Assembly: GCF_028453695.1 (NCBI RefSeq)
Contig: NC_135777.1
Location: forward strand, 11,025,714-11,089,713
Origin: Augochlora pura
Lineage: Eukaryota; Arthropoda; Insecta; Hymenoptera; Halictidae
Reading direction: 5' to 3'
DNA length: 64,000 nt
Positions within the stretch are counted from its first letter, which is position 1. The number at the start of each line of letters is the position of its first letter. Below the pieces are notes generated by a model that worked only from the letters and a program-made list of their open reading frames with translations, had not been told where the DNA came from and ran no database searches. The translations under genes and the position numbers were made by a program. Below, piece after piece: positions 58,726 through 64,000 of the stretch.

Positions 58726-61700
58726 CTGGATTACGAGAATTTACTACAAATTACACGCGAAACGGAAATCACTTGCCTGTCGAGAAATTTCGGGATCGCG
58801 AGAACGTTCAAGAACTGACAGGCGAACGCTGTGATGTATTCTCTGCCGAACTCCTGCAACGATTTGATCAACAGCCTCTTGTCCTGGCAAATGCCGCTCT
58901 CCACCTGGGTCAGATTGTCCCAGGAGATGGGCTCCAGCAGCGTCATCGCTATGATCACGTTATCATTGTCCATGGCGGCGGAGAGAAACTTCCAGGATAG
59001 TACGTCCATGTTCTGCACGTCGTCGAGTAGTATGCAGATATTTTCCCCGATCTGCGCCGTGATCGAATCCTACGTAATTGAAGCGCGCGTGTCGAAACAG
59101 AAACGGGTCGTCTACCTTCTGCAACATGGTATTGAAAATGTCGATGGTCTTCGTGTGACGTTCCCAATCGGTCAACTTGCAATACTCTTTCGTGAGGGGG
59201 AAATGAACCTTCATCACAGGATTCAGGTAGCACAGATTTTTGGGAGATATCAGGGCTCCCACTCTGTTCGACACGAGCCTCTCGCGGTCTTCCATCGCGG
59301 TGCAGTTTGTCGCGCGGAACAACTGGCCAACAAAATGGATCATGATTACTCTCGGCTATAATGTCTAGAATTAATTTTCTGCTATCGCAACGCCGCTGTT
59401 TCATCGAAAAATTAGTATGTAGATCGAACCGTATTAGCTTTGACTTACTGTCTATACTTTCGACCCACTTATTGTTAGAAGAATCTCATTAAATCGAGTC
59501 TTCATCAACGCTAAAGATCTTAAAGATTTCATTTGATCTTTCTATTTTACTCGCACGTTTTAGATATAATTTCATTAAGTGCTGCGTCATTTTGAGGTCT
59601 CCTACAGTTAGTCTTAAGATTCTTCTGATGACAGGGGTTCAATCCGTTAACACTAGAACTATCGAGCCCTAAACGCGACTAATGTATTTTATTTTATGAC
59701 AATGCCAATACTGGATTCACTCGAACTTCGTATTATATATATTTTAATATAAACTCCAATGTAGAAATGTATCGAAGAATTTCCCCAAGAAATGTTCTTA
59801 CGATATCACAAAATGTGAACGAAAAAATCAGGCTCAAATTGGTTCGATAGTTCTAGCATTAATAAATAAATAAAAAAGAAAATAAAACATGAGGTTCTTA
59901 AGACAATCGAACTTTATTGATGATTCGGTAATTACCTGGAGAAGCAGTTGGTACAATACCGAAAACTCTTTGTCCACGAAGGACTCGCGCAACGTGAGCT
60001 TCAGTAGGGTCAATTGCCGATTTTGAGCGATCATGGCGAACGCGTCGAGCAGCCTCGACTTACCAAACCTCTCAGCACCCTAAACAACTTATGAAACTAT
60101 GTCAAACACTGAAACCATTTCAATCTAAACGATATCAATGACAGCATCAAACCTCGATGAGCATCCCCGCGTAACTCTTCCCCGGCACCCCAATATCGTC
60201 TAAGATATCCTTGAAGTACTCTAACTCTTTCGCTCGGCCGAGGATCGGATAGACATAATCGATGTTCGCGCGATATTCCTTGGACATTCTTTGTTTTGGA
60301 CAGAAAGTTATTTGTAGGTTAAACAAATACTAATTAAAACATATTAGATCGAGTCGTGAATGTCTTCCGAAGCAGCTAGGTAGAATCTACTGTTCTTATC
60401 TAATCACTGTGAGTCACTAGGACAAACGAGCTTTGCTTTCATTGAATAGATAAGAGTTCAAGATAAATAAGCTCGGAAAACAAAAAGAAATGAATTACAA
60501 AGAAACTAAGATAAATGTCTGATAAAGAAACGGAAGTTATTTATGAAGCGATCTAATAGTTTAGCCTACTTTTGCATTTCGACGATCTCGTAGACTTGAG
60601 TTTTGCCGTATCCTTTGAGCATCTTTGTACCCCGCGATTTGAATCTTTCCAACTTCACGTAGCTGTGCATTACTGTGTCGTAATCGCAGCATGCCTGCAA
60701 CAGATGTTTTTGTCGAAACGAGTTCAAATCACGGCAAGAATGCAAAAGATGTCAAACCTTGCCGAAAGACAATGCCATCAACGACATAGCCTTGTACATC
60801 GGATCGCCGATGACCATATACTGCTTTCTGACGCAGTGCCCGATGACTCCGCAAAACGCCATCCCTTAACAAATCGCGTTTTAGAATAACGTAGACCGAA
60901 TTAATCGGCGGTTTAATTGCTGGCGCGATTACCAGTTGAAATGCCAATGAAGACAGACTTGATGCCGCCCACGCGTTTCGTATCGTCCAGGATCAGCTGG
61001 GCAGATAGCACTCCACTTCTCGCGGTCTTCTCGTCGATGTCCTCCCCGTATCCTCTCATCCCGTAAACGATGTGGAAAAGAAGGTCTTTGCTGTAGATGT
61101 TTACGCTGACGTGTCCCGAGTACTTGGTAGCCACCCTTGGATAACCAACATGTTTGGAGTCTTAACAGTCTCGTAAGAAGTTGGTGTTAGGATCGTTCGC
61201 GTAATTAGTACAGAAGAATTATTAGAGACCCTCGCATTTCGTAGAATGTTCCACATGGCGTAACTAATAATCCGAATGTCATCTAGCTCGTCTATTTCAA
61301 TGCTTATTTCCCCACTTGTAATTACAGCCAATGTTAAATAGTATAAAACGAATTTATACTATATATTAATTATTATGTATTATATTAATATTAACTTCTA
61401 AGTCTATATAGGCAAAAAGGGGCGTCGTTCGTACGTATAAATTAAATTAATTTATATTACATTAAATCTAGGTCTCCTCTTATTCGAGTTACGTAGAACA
61501 TCCTCCGCGTTTCGGAATAATTACTTTAATAATATCGAGAAGATCTCGTCGGTCAGCGAAATCAGTTCATACACGGTACACCTGTTCGGTATCACGTTCA
61601 CAACCATCACGGTGACTCGTCTCACTTCCGTAAGATGATCCAAGGAAGCTTCGCGTTTGATCTGCGAACAGGTGGATCAAAATCTGCCACGGAATCCGCT

Positions 61701-63908
61701 TAATCGTGGGTAGCGACGTCGCATACCTGCTCCAACACCGGCTTAGGTATGTACGTTTCCAACTGCACACCTAGACGTTGCTTCAGCGCCTCGATTACCG
61801 AGATCCTGGCCGCTAGAATTATAAAATAATGAAGACTTTTAGCACAAGGTTAGAATTAGAGTTAATTGAATAAATAGGGTACCTACCACGGTTGAAAAAG
61901 AATGGATTTCTTAAATAACAAGCGGACTATAAATATTTGTATCGTTTCACGTAATGCAACATTTGACAAGTAAACTTTCGTTTGGAATAGTATAGATATT
62001 ACGTAAATAAATATCAATTTATTATCTGAAAAATCTTTTTGTCCTCAGCACCGATACTAACCTGGAATACGACTCGATATGATGGTCGTCAGACGAGATC
62101 TGTTAGAGTAGCTGGAAGCTGCTCCGAGTTCGTCTAAATCACTGTCTTCCATGTCCATCTCTTCCGAAAGAAACGACGACTCCTGTTTGCCTGAACGATT
62201 CGTGGCACTCGATTTCGTTTGAGATTGTTTTGCTTTCATCATAGACATGGCCCTCGGTTCTCCGAGTACTCTGATGATCTGCAAACGTTCTCATCGTCGG
62301 GGAATTTCGCAGTGTACGCAGCTGTTACGAAATTGTGAGGAAACCCTTACCCTGTCATCGTTATCTTAGCTCTAAACGTTTAACAGTTTCTTTTTTTTTT
62401 AAGTGTAAAGAAATTTTATGCTGTTAAAGTTATTTTTAAACATTATATTACAGTATAACGTTATGTTAAAGTTATGTCATATTATAATGTTATAAAATAT
62501 AACATTTCACGTTATACTTTAAGTAGCGAGTCGAAGTCGTCAAGTGAGTCTAAGTGGTTAATATTTTTTTAATGAATTAATTCTTTCTATTGAAAGAGCA
62601 TTTAGTATTTGCAAAACTGACAGCAGGATTTTCATCAATTTCGTTTAAATATGTAAGGAAATTTAAAAAGGAACATATTTTTTTTAAAAAAGCGTACGCA
62701 CATAGTAGGTTAATGGGAACAGATTTGTCGGATCGCTAAACTCATTTTCCCTCTTACTTTCAAAACCAATTTTATTCTATTACTTTATATAATCTAATTT
62801 ATATATATATATTACCTTGACATTGCTTGAATCTTTGATCACATACTCGTATTGACTTGGCGCGCAATGCTCCCACGCGCTCGAGCATAGAACTAAATCT
62901 CCAGGAAGGCATATCCTTCTCGCGAACTTCAACTCTACCACCGGTAAGCCACCAATCACGTAATCTCTCGCCGTATCGTCGCCGATTACGGAGAATATCA
63001 CTTCGCCTGCCGAGACTATCACGTCGACTACCCCGAAAGAAACGTAAAAAAAAATAATGATCGGAGCTAGCAAAAACGAATCACGAGAACGTACTTTTCG
63101 AACCGAAAGTTTTTTCTTTGACCGCCTCGACCACTGCCTGAATCCTTTGCGCGTGCAAGATGACGTTGTACACGGTACTCGCGAAGAAGCTGTTCCTCTT
63201 GACCCTCCACAAAACCACTATACCGTCTACTGCATGCAAGAAAAATACGCTAATTTTTCAACACAAGACTTTGATCAATAAACTGCGGATTACTGAGCAA
63301 AATAAAATTTGTATTAAAAAATGATAAGCAGTAAAAGTCCAATAAAAATGTACATCTTCGTTTAACTCTCGGATGGATGGCCATCCACAGTCTAATTTGG
63401 TGGCAGTCGTGTAAATTACTAATTGTTAATATTGAAAGTGAAAGTACTTTCGTCTCAACAAGGAACTTATAATAATGTACAAACAAAAAATTTGTGTATG
63501 TATAGAATGTTGGTCCTTTAGAGGATGATAATTTCAATGAATTAATATATATATATGTAATTCTTCTAATGTCCTTATTATATTGAAATAACAACATAAA
63601 ATCCGCTGTCTATTAATAAAAATCTACTCACGAGAGAACTTGTAGACATCCCCGCCGCTGTGATACACTTCCTCGACGATGAGGCTGATGAAGACGTTCA
63701 GCATCTCTACCAAAGCGTAGCTTCCGCCGTTCTCGGCGTTCTTATACTTCCGGTAGAGACTGAAGAGCCGAGAAACGTCGATCATTGCTATTACTACGTT
63801 GAACTTACGGAAGTTCTTGCGAGAGATGTCGGCCTCGTAGATCAACTCGTCAGGGACGAAGGTCGCCAAAGTTCGAACACACTTATCCATTCGATGAGTA
63901 AGCAGCAC
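55139..63908 (-). CDS. ADCY10-like soluble adenylyl cyclase gene, 5' end outside window, one assembly gap
   Basis: Homolog of soluble adenylyl cyclase (ADCY10), a cytosolic class III nucleotidyl cyclase that in mammals responds to bicarbonate and calcium. Exons in gene order: 63632-63908, 63095-63229, 62816-63027, 62062-62278, 61727-61812, 61525-61661, 60933-61135, 60758-60864, 60570-60694, 60153-60288, 59936-60079, 59116-59355, 58777-59069, 58634(gap)-58725, 58192-58533(gap), 57932-58123, 57631-57872, 57297-57547, 57101-57221, possibly 56618-56721, 56005-56228, 55844-55928, 55693-55789, 55351-55632, 55139-55291 (TAA 55139-55141). About 1460 codons are visible; human ADCY10 has about 1610. 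Phases agree at all junctions outside the gap if the tentative exon is used. Layout: C1, linker, C2, P-loop NTPase, helical-repeat C-terminus. It is convergent with Cda5. The first visible exon starts at VLLTHRMDK with an acceptor site, so the start codon lies beyond the right edge. Confidence 0.9.
56618..56721 (-). CDS. Tentative 104-bp exon of the ADCY10-like gene
   Basis: Exon 57101-57221 ends in phase 0, but exon 56005-56228 begins needing two upstream bases, so a piece of 3n+2 bases is missing between them. This stretch fits. It is open in the needed frame for 34 codons plus two bases (WRLWCQYLESPFG at its start, LELLADNDC at its end) and ends in a strong donor, CTG|GTAAGA. The weak point is the acceptor, which follows a run of seven A rather than pyrimidines. 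The insert also has no counterpart in human ADCY10 as I recall it. Confidence 0.35.
58534..58633. other. Assembly gap (100 N) inside the ADCY10-like coding region
   Basis: Exactly 100 N, so a placeholder of unknown true size. The coding frame is open on both flanks (EISY before the gap; RTQSRLMDRRESKRN after it, in gene direction), but the two sides need not be one exon. Confidence 0.98.
58777..60288 (-). CDS. ADCY10-like P-loop NTPase module exons
   Basis: Exons 60153-60288, 59936-60079, 59116-59355 and 58777-59069. The module starts with DYVYPILGRAKELEYF (human DYPLLGRNKEINYF). The Walker A site is GAERFGKSRLL, formed across a phase-0 junction after MLIE. The Walker B-like segment is NICILLDDVQ (human IIFIIDEAQ). 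In between is LISPKNLCYLNPVMKVHFPL. The module belongs to the STAND/AAA-like ATPases found after the cyclase in ADCY10. The last exon appears to use a GC donor (ACAG|GCAAGT at its 58777 end) with a 51-bp intron. A piggyBac-type MITE sits in the intron between 59355 and 59936. Confidence 0.8.
59647..59862. mobile_element. piggyBac-type MITE, CACTAGAACTA family, in ADCY10-like intron
   Basis: TTAA at 59647-59650 and 59859-59862 flanks 208 bp with ends CACTAGAACTATCGAGCC and TGCTAGAACTATCGAACC (15 of 18). A perfect hairpin, TCACA-aaa-TGTGA, lies at 59806-59818, about 40 bp from the right end. Confidence 0.85.
60570..61661 (-). CDS. ADCY10-like C2 cyclase domain exons, active-site residues altered
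   Basis: Exons 61525-61661, 60933-61135, 60758-60864 and 60570-60694. Recognised by VRRVTVMVVNVIP (human LRPVTIVFVNLMF), SGHVSVNIYSKDLLFHIVYG, FIGISTGMAFCGVIGH (human VSIGVASGIVFCGIVGH) and RGTKMLKGYGKTQVYEI. The core where human has YTVIGQKVNLAAR reads YMVIGDPMYKAMS. The equivalents of Thr405, Asn412 and Arg416 are therefore Met, Tyr and Ser, and Lys334 has no clear counterpart. The fold looks kept but substrate binding and transition-state support look lost. No frameshift is present, so this is not a simple pseudogene. Confidence 0.82.
61727..62278 (-). CDS. ADCY10-like C1-C2 linker exons
   Basis: Exons 62062-62278 and 61727-61812. The first begins IIRVLGEPRAMSMMKAK, then has a Ser/Thr/Asn/Lys-rich run and an acidic patch (SEEMDMEDSDLDE), so it is probably flexible and phosphorylatable. 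The second has LETYIPKPVLEQ, which aligns with the human KYVMESILKQ segment just before C2. Phases are 0 to 1 and 1 to 0. Confidence 0.78.
62816..63908 (-). CDS. ADCY10-like C1 cyclase domain exons
   Basis: Exons 63632-63908, 63095-63229 and 62816-63027. The domain opens with FVPDELIYEAD and the first metal-site motif in AMIDVSRLF, where D aligns with human Asp47. The split sequence KFS|LDGIVVLW aligns with human KFAGDALLALW and keeps the equivalents of Lys95 and Asp99. Later comes SAGEVIFSVIGDD, aligned with the human AAGHISMLVFGDE segment. The human bicarbonate-site Arg176 aligns with a Lys (VVELKFARR). Human numbering is from memory and the alignment was made by eye. Confidence 0.82.
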
Positions 63909-64000
63909 CTGATGCAAACATCTTTGACATCAGCGGAGAGTTTTATTAGAATCGAAGAGAAACGGAACAGCGTCGACAACGAAATTAACCTCTCTCAAAC

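Noticed and set aside
61136..61331. Minus-strand 65-codon frame just upstream of the C2 exon 60933-61135 (SGEISIEIDELDDIRI)
   Set aside because: The C2 reading joins exon 61525-61661 directly to 61135 in phase and matches ADCY10 there, so this is intron. A retained-intron form cannot be excluded.

Overview
This is a window of insect nuclear DNA, most likely from a hymenopteran (ant or bee). The evidence is intron-rich genes with short introns, a strong mosaic of CpG-rich and AT-rich blocks, an insect group IV chitin deacetylase, and an ADCY10-type soluble adenylyl cyclase (present in Hymenoptera, absent from Drosophila as far as I recall). The species cannot be named from the sequence. Two runs of exactly 100 N (33621-33720 and 58534-58633) are assembly gaps.

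Layout. Positions 1-35129 hold no coding exon that I can support. This stretch alternates GC-rich, CpG-dense blocks with AT-rich blocks and carries many small non-autonomous DNA transposons, a mitochondrial 12S rRNA insertion (about 22255-22600), microsatellites and G-rich tracts. It may be the large first intron and upstream region of the next gene. Positions 35130-53719 (+) hold a nearly complete chitin deacetylase 5 (Cda5) gene. All exons from the chitin-binding domain to the stop codon are found and all splice phases agree; only the 5' signal-peptide exon is missing. The exon with catalytic motif 1 exists as two tandem 226-bp versions, which gives two predicted isoforms. Positions 55139-63908 and beyond the right edge (-) hold an ADCY10-like gene. 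It runs convergently with Cda5, with the stop codons 1.4 kb apart. The C1 and C2 cyclase domains, the P-loop NTPase and a long helical-repeat C-terminus are recognisable over about 25 exons. The first exons lie outside the window, and one N gap interrupts the gene.

The two genes have no obvious functional link. Cda5 would be a secreted enzyme acting on extracellular chitin. The cyclase-like protein is cytosolic. It keeps the C1 metal aspartates but has lost the usual ATP and transition-state residues of C2, so it may be catalytically weak or inactive.

The strongest non-genic signal is a set of about ten piggyBac-type MITEs (TTAA target duplications, ends CCCTTTGC or CACTAGAACTA). Most carry a short perfect hairpin close to one terminus whose sequence differs from copy to copy while the structure recurs.
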